A stretch of 64,000 bases of DNA, taken from NCBI RefSeq assembly GCF_036077095.1, contig NZ_CP107961.1:558001-622000 (forward strand). Direction: 5' to 3'. The position numbers were made by a program, and so were the translations under genes. The notes below the pieces were generated by a model that worked only from the letters and a program-made list of their open reading frames with translations, made no database searches and was not told the DNA's origin. The first letter of the stretch is position 1, and each line of letters opens with the position of its first letter. The DNA comes from Streptomyces sp. NBC_00376. Its GTDB lineage: Bacteria > Actinomycetota > Actinomycetes > Streptomycetales > Streptomycetaceae. Shown piece by piece: positions 24,563 to 33,194 of the stretch.

Positions 24563-25468
24563 TCAGGCCATCCGCAACTGGTCGCGGAGCGTCCGGGCGA
24601 CCTGTGCCATCAGTGCTTCCGTCTCGGGCTGCAGCACGGCCGGTACGCGGGATTCGGTGAGGGCGGCGACGGCGAACGTCTGCCCGTCGGCGTGCTCGAC
24701 GACCCCGGCCTCGTGTCGGAGGTTGAGCAACGTACCGGTCTTCGACGACCACCGGGACGCGTCGGAGCTGAAGTCGGGAGCCAGTCGCTGCCGGATCACG
24801 TTGTTCGTCATCAGCTCGCGGACCCGCACCGCGGTGGCGGGCTGGATCGTCGTCGGCCGCCACAATCCCTCCAGCAGGTCGACGAAGGTCCGGGCCGACC
24901 CGACGTTCGCGCGACTGATGTCGAGCTGGGCCACGGGATGCCCCTGTCCCGCTGTCGCCGCGCCGATGGCGAGGGCGTGGGCAAGGTGCACCTCGGTCGG
25001 CGCGAACCGTTCGGCCGGCGTCTGGGTGAGGTCCCCCATGAGGTGGCGTACCACGATGCCGTCGTAGCCGAGCCGCCGCAGCTCCGCGGTGACCGCGGCG
25101 GGCGGGGTGAGGGCGAACAGCGCGTCGGCCGCGGTGCCGTCGCTGATCGCCGTGCTGAGATACAGCAGGTCCTCGAGCGCGACCGTGGCCGGGTGCCGGA
25201 ACTTGGTCAGGCCGGTCGGTCCCGGCACGGTGACGCGGCCGGGCTGCACCACGATCGTTGCGGCCAGGTCGAGTTCGCCGCGTCCGACACGTTCCAGTGT
25301 GGCGATCGCGAGCGGCACCTTGACCAGGGAAGCGATCGGATACTCCACCTCGGCGTCGATCGCGAGTTCATCGCCGGTGTCCAGGTCACGCACCAGGAAC
25401 GAGCCGCGCAGGCCGCCGTCGTGCAGGGCCTCCCGCGCATCGCGCAGGACCTTGGTCGTCCCCACCAC
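24563..25468 (-). CDS. blaB: BlaB-like penicillin-recognising protein (class A fold)
   Basis: 301 residues with serine beta-lactamase motifs: S47-L-V-K50 (SxxK), S109-D-G, K243-T-G. There is no signal peptide, so it should stay in the cytoplasm. Known: in Streptomyces cacaoi, blaB encodes such a protein, lacks useful beta-lactamase activity and is needed with the LysR protein BlaA for induction of blaL. Its GTG start shares one base with the stop of the LysR gene (TAGTG), so the two are translationally coupled. Gene order and strand match the S. cacaoi locus. Confidence 0.82.
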   Translation of the reverse strand: MVGTTKVLRDAREALHDGGLRGSFLVRDLDTGDELAIDAEVEYPIASLVKVPLAIATLERVGRGELDLAATIVVQPGRVTVPGPTGLTKFRHPATVALEDLLYLSTAISDGTAADALFALTPPAAVTAELRRLGYDGIVVRHLMGDLTQTPAERFAPTEVHLAHALAIGAATAGQGHPVAQLDISRANVGSARTFVDLLEGLWRPTTIQPATAVRVRELMTNNVIRQRLAPDFSSDASRWSSKTGTLLNLRHEAGVVEHADGQTFAVAALTESRVPAVLQPETEALMAQVARTLRDQLRMA

Positions 25469-26385
25469 TACGCCTCACCGTCGCCCGGCACGTCGCCGCT
25501 CCGGCTACCGTGGTCCGACATGCCGAGGCAGCGCCCGATCGTGGCGAGCGGGAGGGTCCGGATCCGCTGGGCGTCCTCGCGCAGTCCGGCCTCGACGTCG
25601 TAACCCCGTACCAGCTCCAACTCGCCGATCGGCCGCCAGTACAGCCCCAGTTCGTCGGCCTGGACGGCGGAGCAGAGCAACAGGTCGGCCGAGCCGAGCA
25701 CCTCGGCCGCGGCGTCGACGAGTGAGGCCGAGACCACGACCTGGGCGGGTTGGAGGCCGACCCCGTCCCGTAAGCGGATCACCCGGTCGCGTACGTGAGG
25801 CACGTCGTCCTCCGGCTGGATCCAGACGCGTCGTCGGCGTGCGTTACGTCCGGCCCGGCCCGCGCGCAGGTTTTCCACGTATATCGTCTGCCCCGCCGGC
25901 TCGGCGCTGCCGGCCAGCCCCAACGGTATCCGCCATGGCGCTCCGTCCGCGGGTACGGACACGATCGCCGCCCGGACCTCCAACGTCCGGGCGAGCGCCG
26001 CGCGTTCACCCGGCCCGGCTGTGTGCAGCGCGAGATTCAGGTCGTGCCGACGCGCCTCGGCAACGAGCCCGGCGAGCCGGCGTGGGGCGGAGACCGCCGG
26101 TATGGCCAGCCGGAACCGGCGTCGCTTGGCACACTCGGCGTCGTGCTCCATCGCCTCGACGAGTTCGACCAGCCGCCGGGCCGAGGACAGCATGTCCCGG
26201 CCGAACAGGGTCAGAGTGACGTTTCGTGACGACCGGTCGAACAACTTGGCGCCGAAGTGCTCCTCCAGGGCGGCGATCCGCCGGCTGACGACCGACTGCG
26301 GCATGCCTGCCGCAGCGGCACCGACGGTGAAGCTGCCATGCCCACTCACCGCCACGAACGCCTCGCAGGCCCTGACCATGTCCAC
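25468..26385 (-). CDS. blaA: LysR-family regulator, BlaA-like
   Basis: 305 residues. N-terminal LysR HTH (FVAVSGHGSFTVGAAAAGMPQSVVSRRIAALEEHFGAKLF, in parts), then a periplasmic-binding-fold effector domain with the segment FRLAIPAVSAPRRLAGLV. Divergent from the beta-lactamase gene with a 240-base shared promoter region, and coupled to the blaB-like gene: the classic beta-lactamase activator arrangement. GTG 26385 or ATG 26379 may be the start. Confidence 0.85.
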   Translation of the reverse strand: MDMVRACEAFVAVSGHGSFTVGAAAAGMPQSVVSRRIAALEEHFGAKLFDRSSRNVTLTLFGRDMLSSARRLVELVEAMEHDAECAKRRRFRLAIPAVSAPRRLAGLVAEARRHDLNLALHTAGPGERAALARTLEVRAAIVSVPADGAPWRIPLGLAGSAEPAGQTIYVENLRAGRAGRNARRRRVWIQPEDDVPHVRDRVIRLRDGVGLQPAQVVVSASLVDAAAEVLGSADLLLCSAVQADELGLYWRPIGELELVRGYDVEAGLREDAQRIRTLPLATIGRCLGMSDHGSRSGDVPGDGEA

Positions 26386-26429
26386 GGCCGGAGCTTATAG
26401 CTATGCCGGATCAGCATGGGTCTGCGCAT

Positions 26430-26446
26430 TTCTGTCTTGGACAGAA
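26430..26446. promoter_or_regulatory. Candidate BlaA operator
   Basis: Perfect inverted repeat TTCTGTC-TTG-GACAGAA between the divergent LysR and beta-lactamase genes, containing a T-N11-A element of LysR type. It is 45 bases from the LysR start and 180 bases from the beta-lactamase start. Confidence 0.55.
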
Positions 26447-26624
26447 TGTACTGCCGAATGCCAGATTGCCTTCTGCCCGACCTGGGTCATCTCTCGAAGT
26501 AGATACCGGTTTGTCGGTAATGAGCTTCCGGAGGGGAAATGTTGCCCGGCGGACACCCCATCTGCGGCAAGCGAACTCGAGCCCGCTTGCCGTAGTCGTA
26601 ACTCGCCCCGGTGAAGGGAAGACC

Positions 26625-27554
26625 ATGACGTCACAACAACCGGCCATCACGCGCCGCGCGCTTCTAGGGGTGGCGGCACTCCTGCCGTTGGCCGGATGCG
26701 CGGAGGGCAAGAGGACAGCGACGCGACCGTCAGCGGGCGAGCCCTCATCCCCCTCCGCCACGGCGAGCGCTCGCCACAGTCAACTGGCCGCATTGGAAAG
26801 GAAGTTCGAAGCACGCTTAGGGGTGTACGCCCTCGCCACCGGCACCGGGGCCACCATCACCCACCGGGCGGACGAACGGTTCGCGTTCTGCTCGACGTTC
26901 AAGGGGCTGGCGGCAGCGGCGGTCCTGCACCGCAATCCGCTGTCGCACCTGGATACGGTCATCAGGTACACCGAAGGCGACCTGATGAAGAGCTCGGCCA
27001 TCACCAGACGGCATGTGGCCACCGGAATGACGATCCGACAACTGTGTGATGCCGCGGTCCGCTACAGCGACGGAACGGCCGGCAATCTCCTGCTCCGCGA
27101 TCTCGGCGGGCCGGCCCGGTTCACGGCGTACGTGCGCAGCCTCGGCGACACGGTCACCAGGATGGACCGGATCGAGCCGACGATCGCGCAAGCCACCCCG
27201 GGAGACCCCCGCGACACCACCTCGCCCCGGGCGTTCGGTACCAACTACCGGAAGATCCTGCTGGGGGACGCCCTGCCGACGGACAAGCGCACCTTCCTCC
27301 GCCACCTGCTGGAACGCAACGCCACCGCTGCCGGCGCGCAACGTATCCGGGCCGGCATACCGCGGGGATGGAACGTGGCGGACAAGACCGGGACCGGTGA
27401 CTACGGCACCCTCAACGACATAGCTGTGGTGTGGCCCCCGAATGCCGCGCCACTCGTCATCGCGATCATGTCCAGCAAGGCCACCAAGGACGCCGAGTAC
27501 GATCAGGCCCTCCTCGCCGAGGCCGCCGCGTACGTGGTGGCCACTCTCACCTAG
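26625..27554 (+). CDS. blaL: Class A beta-lactamase, lipoprotein/Tat-type signal
   Basis: 309 residues. Signal: MTSQQPAITRRALLGVAALLPLAGC, with twin arginines and a lipobox ending at Cys, so probably an exported lipoprotein. Catalytic motifs are complete: S90-T-F-K93, S148-D-G (SDN position), E184 in RIEPTIAQ (omega loop), K254-T-G. It hydrolyses beta-lactams outside the membrane. ATG 26625 follows GAAGGGA. Expression is expected to depend on the divergent LysR/BlaB pair. Its TAG stop (27552-27554) lies inside the CTAG target of IS701 copy 2, which therefore begins at the next base. Confidence 0.93.
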   Translation: MTSQQPAITRRALLGVAALLPLAGCAEGKRTATRPSAGEPSSPSATASARHSQLAALERKFEARLGVYALATGTGATITHRADERFAFCSTFKGLAAAAVLHRNPLSHLDTVIRYTEGDLMKSSAITRRHVATGMTIRQLCDAAVRYSDGTAGNLLLRDLGGPARFTAYVRSLGDTVTRMDRIEPTIAQATPGDPRDTTSPRAFGTNYRKILLGDALPTDKRTFLRHLLERNATAAGAQRIRAGIPRGWNVADKTGTGDYGTLNDIAVVWPPNAAPLVIAIMSSKATKDAEYDQALLAEAAAYVVATLT

Positions 27555-28996
27555 TAGTGCTTGGTCATGTTGGTGCGGGGTCTGGCATGTTGCGGTGACA
27601 GGTGGGGCAGGCGCCGGTCCAGATCGCGAGGAGTATCTGCAGCTCGTGGACGACTCGGTAGAGGCTCAGGCCGACGCCGTCTCTTTTGGGGATCGGCTCA
27701 GTCGCTGCAGGGTGCAGAAGGCGTGGGCGACCGAGACGAGGGTGACGTGGTGGTGCCAGCCTGGCCAGGTTCGGCCTTCGAAGTGGGCCAGGCCCAGGGC
27801 CTGTTTCATCTCGCGGTAGTCGTTCTCGATGCGCCAGCGGAGCTTCGCGGTGCGCACGAGGACGGGCAACGGGGTGGTTGCGGGCAGGTTGGAGAGCCAG
27901 AACTGCACGGGCTCGTCCTGGTCGGCGGGCCATTCGGCCAGCAACCAGCGGACCGGAAGCTCGGTGGCGGCCGTGGCCTTGCGGATCTCGCGTCCGGCGG
28001 GCCGGATCCGCAGGGCCACGAAGCGCGAGTACATGCGTTTGTGCCCGCTGCGGCCACTGCCCGGCCGTGATCCCTCCCTCCACTGCACCGGCCGCGCGGA
28101 AGACTTTCCGGCCGCGATGACCAGGCTCTTCACCCTCCGGGCCGGCTCGGGGTAGGCAGGAACCGGCCGTCTGCCCCGGCCTGTGCAGGCCGGGGCAGAC
28201 GGCTGTGCGTCCTCGGGCTGTGCGGTGGTCGGGGTCGAGATGCCCACCACGTAATCGAGACCGCGTTCTTCCAGGCCGAGCCGGAAGGCGGCGGTGTCAC
28301 CGTAGCCGCCGTCGGCGATGACCTGGGGCACCTCGATGCCCCAGGACCGCGTCTCGTCGATCATGTCGAGGGCCAGCTGCCACTTCTCGACATGGCCCAC
28401 CTGGGCAGGGATGGCGCACTTGCCACGGCGGGCCACTTTGGCCTGATCGGCCTTCGGCGAGGCGGGATCCCAGCTCCCGGGCAGGAACAGACGCCAGTTC
28501 ACCGCCGCCGAGGCGCCGTTGGAAGCCAGGTGCAGCGACACCCCGGCCTGGCAGTTGGTGACCTTGCCCGCAGTGCCGGTGTACTGCCGGGTCACACACG
28601 CCGACGCATCCCCGTCCTTGAGGAACCCGGTGTCATCGATGATCAACGCGGTGGGCTTGACGACCGGCTGCATACGCCAGGCCAGACGGGCCCGCACATG
28701 CGCCGCATCCCACGGGCTGGAGGTGATGAAGTGGGCCAGCGCCTGCCGGTTCCCGTCTTCGCCCAGGCGGGCGGCCATCGGTTCCACCGACTTGCGCCCG
28801 CCGTCCAGCAGCAGGCCCCGCAGATAGACCCCACCCCACCGACGCTGATCCGCTCGCGCGAACGGCTCGAACATCTCCGCCGCGAAGTCCTCCAGATCAC
28901 ACCGGACCGCAGCCAACTCCCCACTCAGCACGTCCTGTCAACGACACGACCCATCAAGAAGACACGCCATCGCAGACCGCACATGACCAAGCACTA
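27555..28996 (-). mobile_element. IS701-family element, copy 2
   Basis: 1442 bp, inverted relative to copy 1, same 15-bp ends, flanked by CTAG (27551-27554, 28997-29000). Only a handful of base differences from copy 1 could be seen, so the two are recent and can recombine. Confidence 0.93.
27666..28931 (-). CDS. IS701-family transposase (copy 2)
   Basis: 421 residues, same DDE motifs as copy 1 (IIDDTGF, ADGGYG, WRIENDYREMKQ); differs at KPTALIIDD. It carries the internal 38-nt palindrome too. Intact. It points toward the end of blaL. Confidence 0.9.
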   Translation of the reverse strand: MLSGELAAVRCDLEDFAAEMFEPFARADQRRWGGVYLRGLLLDGGRKSVEPMAARLGEDGNRQALAHFITSSPWDAAHVRARLAWRMQPVVKPTALIIDDTGFLKDGDASACVTRQYTGTAGKVTNCQAGVSLHLASNGASAAVNWRLFLPGSWDPASPKADQAKVARRGKCAIPAQVGHVEKWQLALDMIDETRSWGIEVPQVIADGGYGDTAAFRLGLEERGLDYVVGISTPTTAQPEDAQPSAPACTGRGRRPVPAYPEPARRVKSLVIAAGKSSARPVQWREGSRPGSGRSGHKRMYSRFVALRIRPAGREIRKATAATELPVRWLLAEWPADQDEPVQFWLSNLPATTPLPVLVRTAKLRWRIENDYREMKQALGLAHFEGRTWPGWHHHVTLVSVAHAFCTLQRLSRSPKETASA

Positions 28997-29125
28997 CTAG
29001 TGCCGCATCAGGCAATTCTGGGCCCGCCGCCAGGTCACCACCGAGCCGGTGCACCTGCGGATGATCCGCAGCAGGCGCTTGCCCTCGTCGTCATCGATCT
29101 CGCGGACGCGTACTCGTTCTGCCAC
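28997..29125 (-). pseudogene. N-terminal relic of a second IS630 transposase
   Basis: From GTG 29125 the minus frame reads VAERVRVREIDDDEGKRLL and TGSVVTWRRAQ, matching the start of the 3556-4059 relic, then NCLMRH and a stop supplied by the CTAG duplication of IS701 copy 2. Only 42 codons survive. Confidence 0.7.
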
Positions 29126-29179
29126 CCGGACAGCCTGGCGGGACGGCGCTTCACCGGACCAGGAGGTGACTTCGGTTGG

Positions 29180-29560
29180 TCAGCCTGCTGTCGGGCTCTG
29201 CAGGACCTGCGCTCGCATGAACCCGTGGCTCCGCTCCACTTTCGCCACATGCAGCGTGTAGCTCTGGTACCACTCGGCTTGCCCGCGCTTTTGCGCCGCG
29301 CGGTGCTCGGCGTTGCTCCGCCACTCCGTGAGGGCGTTGGCGTCGCGGAAGTACCCGACGGTGATGCCCAGCCCGCCGGGAGTCTGCGCGTGGTCCATCC
29401 CCAGGAACCCAGGGACGCCTTTCACCAGGTCTTCCATGCGTGCGTTGGTCTCGCTGTAGCCGCTCTGATCCTGGGCTCGCACCGTAGTGAAGACAGCCAC
29501 GTAGTAGGGGGGTTCATAGGCTTCGACGGGCGCGACAGGCGCTTCCGAGTGATCGCTCAT
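29180..29560 (-). CDS. Antibiotic-biosynthesis-monooxygenase-fold (ABM) protein
   Basis: 126 residues from MSDHSEAPV. Core: YYVAVFTTVRAQDQSGYSETNARMEDLVKGVPGFLGMDHAQTPGG (seen in parts), then ITVGYFRDANALTEWRSNAEHRAAQKRG and YTLHVAKVERSHGF, the dimeric alpha/beta barrel ABM pattern. Known family members oxidise quinones or degrade heme; many are of unknown substrate. An upstream ATG at 29620 is less likely. Alone, between an IS630 relic and a gene-poor stretch. Confidence 0.8.
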   Translation of the reverse strand: MSDHSEAPVAPVEAYEPPYYVAVFTTVRAQDQSGYSETNARMEDLVKGVPGFLGMDHAQTPGGLGITVGYFRDANALTEWRSNAEHRAAQKRGQAEWYQSYTLHVAKVERSHGFMRAQVLQSPTAG

Positions 29561-30158
29561 GGCGCCACCGTAAGGCGGGATGCGCCTAACGATCCAGCGT
29601 CTTTCCTGAACGGGATACATGAGGGATCGGGTCGATGACCGAAGCCGTCTGAGCGAAACGGCCGGGCACCAGGCCCGGCCCGCGCGCGGCCCCGCCGACG
29701 CACGAGAAGGGACTGGCCGGCCGCCGATCCCCGAAGCGCTCCCGCCCGCCCCGCCCCCACCCTCTCCATTTCGGCAGTTCGGGCGCCAGGGGGGTACGCA
29801 GAGGGGATGTCAGCACCCCGACCACACCTATACAGGCATGGCGACCTGCATAAACGCCCGACGCCGTGGAGAGAGGGTCCAACAGATACCGCAGGAGATG
29901 CTGCACGAGATCGTGCAAAGGATGACGCAGGAGATCCCAGGCCCGAGGATCCCGCCGGCCCTTTCGCGCGGGCAGCTGCTCGGCGTCAGCAGTGCCCAGG
30001 AGCGCATCGTGCTCGATCCGCTCGGCGGGCAGCAGCCGCGGGCGCGGTGCCGACTCCGCGCTCCGGTAGATTCTCTTCCCAGGTGCGGGGCCCTCGGCGA
30101 GGGCGTGGCCGATGATCTGGGCGGCGCGGCCGCCGGAGCCGGATGGCACGCATCCGGG
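29561..30158. other. 600-base stretch without a convincing gene
   Basis: Open frames exist on both strands. The minus frame ending at 29586 contains HPLHDLVQHLLRYLLDPLS and PRLLPAERIEHDALLG, which look faintly coding and could be decayed gene sequence, but start, family and codon pattern are all unclear. A palindrome-poor GC-rich region otherwise. Confidence 0.3.
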
Positions 30159-31319
30159 TCATCGGAGGAAGCGGAAAACCGTGCCGCTCTCATTGCATGC
30201 GAGCTGGAAGACGTTGGCCCATTCCGTGTGGTCTCCGTCCGGTGCGCCGATACACAGGTCTTGTCGCTGGTCTGCCGGTACGAAGCGGAGGTGGTCGGCT
30301 CGGAGACGGAATCCTCCTCCGTGGTCGCTGGTCTTCTCCAGGCGGAACTTTTCGGCCTCATCGAGTTCTCGAGTGCCGCAGTAATCGATGGTCACGGCCC
30401 CGCCGTCCTGGAGCGATGCGCCCAAGACGCCTAAACACCGGGGACTTTCTTCCTTCGTGCTGGGGAAAATGAGCTGGTAGGTTCCGTTGCCGGTTTCCTC
30501 CAGGGTGACCCGGTCGCTCTCCCTCGTGGTACACGATATGAGGAACAGGCCCGGCTCTTCGGTCTCTGGGGTTCCGTCACGGCGCTCCGCGACACACCGG
30601 CCGTCGGCGGCAGCGCGCATTCGGTATGTGCCCGGTGCGAGAACGGGTCTCGGTGATTTCGACGGTTTCGGTGAGTGCGATGAGGCCGGGGTGTTGCCGG
30701 ACCGGGAGGCCGAAGGCTGCGCAGCGTCTTGGGGGAGGTCGTTCGGCCAGAACGCCAAAGTGCCCAGGACAAGGGCCGTGAGGGCGGTTGCCGTTCCTGC
30801 TGCCAGGGCTGCCCGTTTACGTATCACCCTGCCCGGCGTTCGTCGGGATGCCTTAGCGGTTGCCACGAATGCGGGTAATTCTTCCTGCCCTGGGATGGCG
30901 GAAGTCTCGGCTCGGTCATCTGTTTCGCTGGTGGTGGCTTCGGCGCACTCGGGCTGCTCGTCCAAGTCGGGTATGCCACCTGCTGCCTCTTGGTCGTCCG
31001 TTTGCCGTTCGGTGGTGGGGGCTGGGGTGGGCAGCGGTTCGGAGGCAACGGCCAGACGTCTGCGTGTGGACACCCAGATCTCGACAATGTCCGGGTCCAT
31101 GCCGCAGGCGCGGACGTATGCGGAGACGAACTCTTCGCGTGGCAGCTCCGTACGGTTGAGTGCCCCGGAGACTGTCGCGCGAGGCAGAGCCCCGCCGGTG
31201 CTGGCGGCTCTCCGTTCCAGATCTCGCAGACTCAGGCCGGCCCAACTGCGGAGCTGGCGCAGCATCGCGACGAACTCGGCTGACGTCGTTACCGACTGCG
31301 GCTGGGGTGCTGGCTCCAT
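30159..31319 (-). CDS. HTH - transmembrane - ricin-like ectodomain protein
   Basis: 386 residues. N-terminal XRE-type HTH (AEFVAMLRQLRSWAGLSLRDLERRA..LPRATVSGALNR), an acidic/Pro linker, one membrane span around AAGTATALTALVLGTLAFW, a Ser/Pro/Lys-rich outer linker (SKSPRPV) and a beta-trefoil-like C terminus (GTYRMRAAADGRCVAER, CLGVLGASL, DLCIGAPDG) resembling ricin B lectins. Inferred topology: DNA-binding domain inside, sugar-binding domain outside, a possible one-protein wall sensor. The start at ATG 31319 is favoured by AGGAG 5 bases upstream. Same architecture, different sensor, as the next gene. Confidence 0.8.
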   Translation of the reverse strand: MEPAPQPQSVTTSAEFVAMLRQLRSWAGLSLRDLERRAASTGGALPRATVSGALNRTELPREEFVSAYVRACGMDPDIVEIWVSTRRRLAVASEPLPTPAPTTERQTDDQEAAGGIPDLDEQPECAEATTSETDDRAETSAIPGQEELPAFVATAKASRRTPGRVIRKRAALAAGTATALTALVLGTLAFWPNDLPQDAAQPSASRSGNTPASSHSPKPSKSPRPVLAPGTYRMRAAADGRCVAERRDGTPETEEPGLFLISCTTRESDRVTLEETGNGTYQLIFPSTKEESPRCLGVLGASLQDGGAVTIDYCGTRELDEAEKFRLEKTSDHGGGFRLRADHLRFVPADQRQDLCIGAPDGDHTEWANVFQLACNESGTVFRFLR

Positions 31320-31525
31320 GACCACTCCTGCTCATTCTTGTGGCGGAAAAGCCCAGTCTGGCGATCTTCTGTCTCCTGGCCCACCGAATCCACCAGTTCG
31401 CCATGTGGTCAAACAACAGCATCGCCTTCGCGCTTGTTCTGTCTCGCTGAGGACCGGGTCGGCTTCAGGCACGGACTGCCGCATCAGCCGGGGTGCTCCG
31501 ACGCCAGTCTGGGCTGGCTGCCACG

Positions 31526-31647
31526 GGACAGTCCGGGACCGTCCAGCCTGTCGGTGTCCCGGCCACAGAGCACCCCCAGGCCCCCGGCCCCGGCGCGGCG
31601 CGCTCACGGGACTGCTCCTGACCAGGCCGGACAGTTCCGGACAGTCC
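31526..31647. promoter_or_regulatory. GGACNGTCC palindromes in the 31320-31825 gap
   Basis: GGACAGTCC at 31526-31534, GGACCGTCC at 31536-31544, a near match GGACAGTTCC at 31629-31638 and GGACAGTCC at 31639-31647. They lie 200-330 bases upstream of the HTH-ricin gene. No gene is seen in the rest of this 500-base gap. Confidence 0.4.
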
Positions 31648-31825
31648 CGGCCGCCCTCATGCGGTGCCCTGCGAAGCGATGCCACGCAACGCTTCTCTCA
31701 CCGCCCCACGACGACCCGGCGATGTCCCTGCGCATACGTCGCCGTCACGCCGTCGTTACAGCGTGACGGCAGCAGCGCTTTGAGCTGGTTTTTGCCCGGC
31801 GGGCGGGTTGCTGCATGTACCCGTT

Positions 31826-32971
31826 TCAGTGTCCGCAGCCGGACATGGGGGTGTCGAGGTATTTCCAGGTCTGGGGTCCGACCTGGCCGTCGGGTTTGAG
31901 GCCGCTGCAGCGCTGGACGGCACGTACGGCGACGTCGGTACTTTCTCCGAACTTGCCGTCGACGGTGAGCGTGTAGTCGTAGTTGGAGTTCAGCAGGCAC
32001 TGGATCTGCTTCACCTTCGAGCCGACCATGCCCTTGGCCATGACCTGCTTGCGGTCCCAGTTGTAGCGGCAGCTGGCGCGGCCAGCGGCGCCGGGCGAGG
32101 CGGCCGTACTGGGCGAGGCAGGAGCAGAGGGTGAGGAAGAGGTCTCGCCCTTGGCTGAACTGCTGGGGCGCGACGTCTTCGTATTCGTGTCCTCCTCGCC
32201 CGTGGAGTCCTGGTCCTTGTCCTTCTTCTCGCCGTCCGTCGGAGTCTTGGTCGGTGCGGTGCTGCTCTTCGGGGGCACGGGGGTTTCGTCGACCACTGGT
32301 TGGTCGTCTCCGGGGCGGTTGTCGCCGCCGGTCTCGGGCTGGGAGACGGCGGAGTCCTTCGTCTCGTGGACCGAGTACCAGCGTCCGACCAGCAGCAGCG
32401 CGACGAGGGCAGCGGCGATCAGCGCGAGGATTTTGATCCGGCCCCGGGGAGCAGCGGCCGGCCTTGCCGGTTCGGCCGGGCCGGGCATGGACGGTGCGGG
32501 AGCCGGGCTGGCCGCTGCGGGTTTCGGAGCTGCGGTGCCAGGAACGGTGTCCGGGACTGTAGGCGACACGGGGTCCGCGGCTGCCGGCGGTACGGGGGCC
32601 GGGGCCGTCGGCGGTACGGGGTCCGGTACGCCTGGTGCGGGGGCTGCCGGTGCGGGAACGGGCGCTGTTCCGGGCGGTGCTTCTTCCTGGGCGTCTTGGG
32701 CGCGGCGGGCTTGGTCGGCGGTGTCCCAGAGGTCGAGGAGGGTGTTCTTGTCGAGGCCGCGGCGGGTGCAGAGGCGTTCGACGGCTGCTCGGGGTGGGAA
32801 TGCGGTGCCTTTGAGGACGCGGTTCCAGGAGGAGCGGGAGTAGCCGGTGTCGTGGGTGAAGGCGTCCAGGGAGAGGTTCTTGGATGCCTTGACCTGCCGT
32901 AGTGCCTGGAGCAGTGCGGTGACTTGTGGCAGTGGCTGTGCGGGTGGGTTGTCGCCTTGGTTGGGCTGCAC
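31826..32971 (-). CDS. HTH - transmembrane - peptidoglycan-binding ectodomain protein
   Basis: 381 residues. N-terminal HTH (LLQALRQVKASKNLSLDAFTHDTGYSRSSWNRVLKG), a long Pro/Ala linker, one membrane span (KILALIAAALVALLLVG), a charged outer linker, and a PG_binding_1 domain at the C terminus (VGSKVKQIQCLLNSNYDYTLTVDGKFG...GLKPDGQVGPQTWKYL) with flanking cysteines. GTG start with GGGGGAG 5 bases upstream. Divergent from the muramidase gene (223-base shared promoter), which itself has two PG_binding_1 domains. Inferred: senses peptidoglycan and controls the muramidase. Confidence 0.85.
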   Translation of the reverse strand: MQPNQGDNPPAQPLPQVTALLQALRQVKASKNLSLDAFTHDTGYSRSSWNRVLKGTAFPPRAAVERLCTRRGLDKNTLLDLWDTADQARRAQDAQEEAPPGTAPVPAPAAPAPGVPDPVPPTAPAPVPPAAADPVSPTVPDTVPGTAAPKPAAASPAPAPSMPGPAEPARPAAAPRGRIKILALIAAALVALLLVGRWYSVHETKDSAVSQPETGGDNRPGDDQPVVDETPVPPKSSTAPTKTPTDGEKKDKDQDSTGEEDTNTKTSRPSSSAKGETSSSPSAPASPSTAASPGAAGRASCRYNWDRKQVMAKGMVGSKVKQIQCLLNSNYDYTLTVDGKFGESTDVAVRAVQRCSGLKPDGQVGPQTWKYLDTPMSGCGH

Positions 32972-33194
32972 AGATCTCCCCCTGGTTCCGATGTGATCGT
33001 CGTGTTCCAGAGCCGTTTCTTTTCGCAGGTCAGGGGCCTTGTGGAACGGCCGGGACGGCGCGGTACGGCTGGAATGGCGATCAGGCTACCGGTGGGACGG
33101 CGGTACCCCGAATCTTCATCTCGTCGACGCCGCAAAGGCGCGGCGCAAACTGCCTGCCGGGTGTGTGTCGGTGGGTCTGACGAGGGGTGAAGTC

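Noticed and set aside
24452..25603. 383-residue plus-strand frame across the blaB-like gene
   Set aside because: The opposite strand encodes SxxK, SDG and KTG motifs in order; the plus translation has none.
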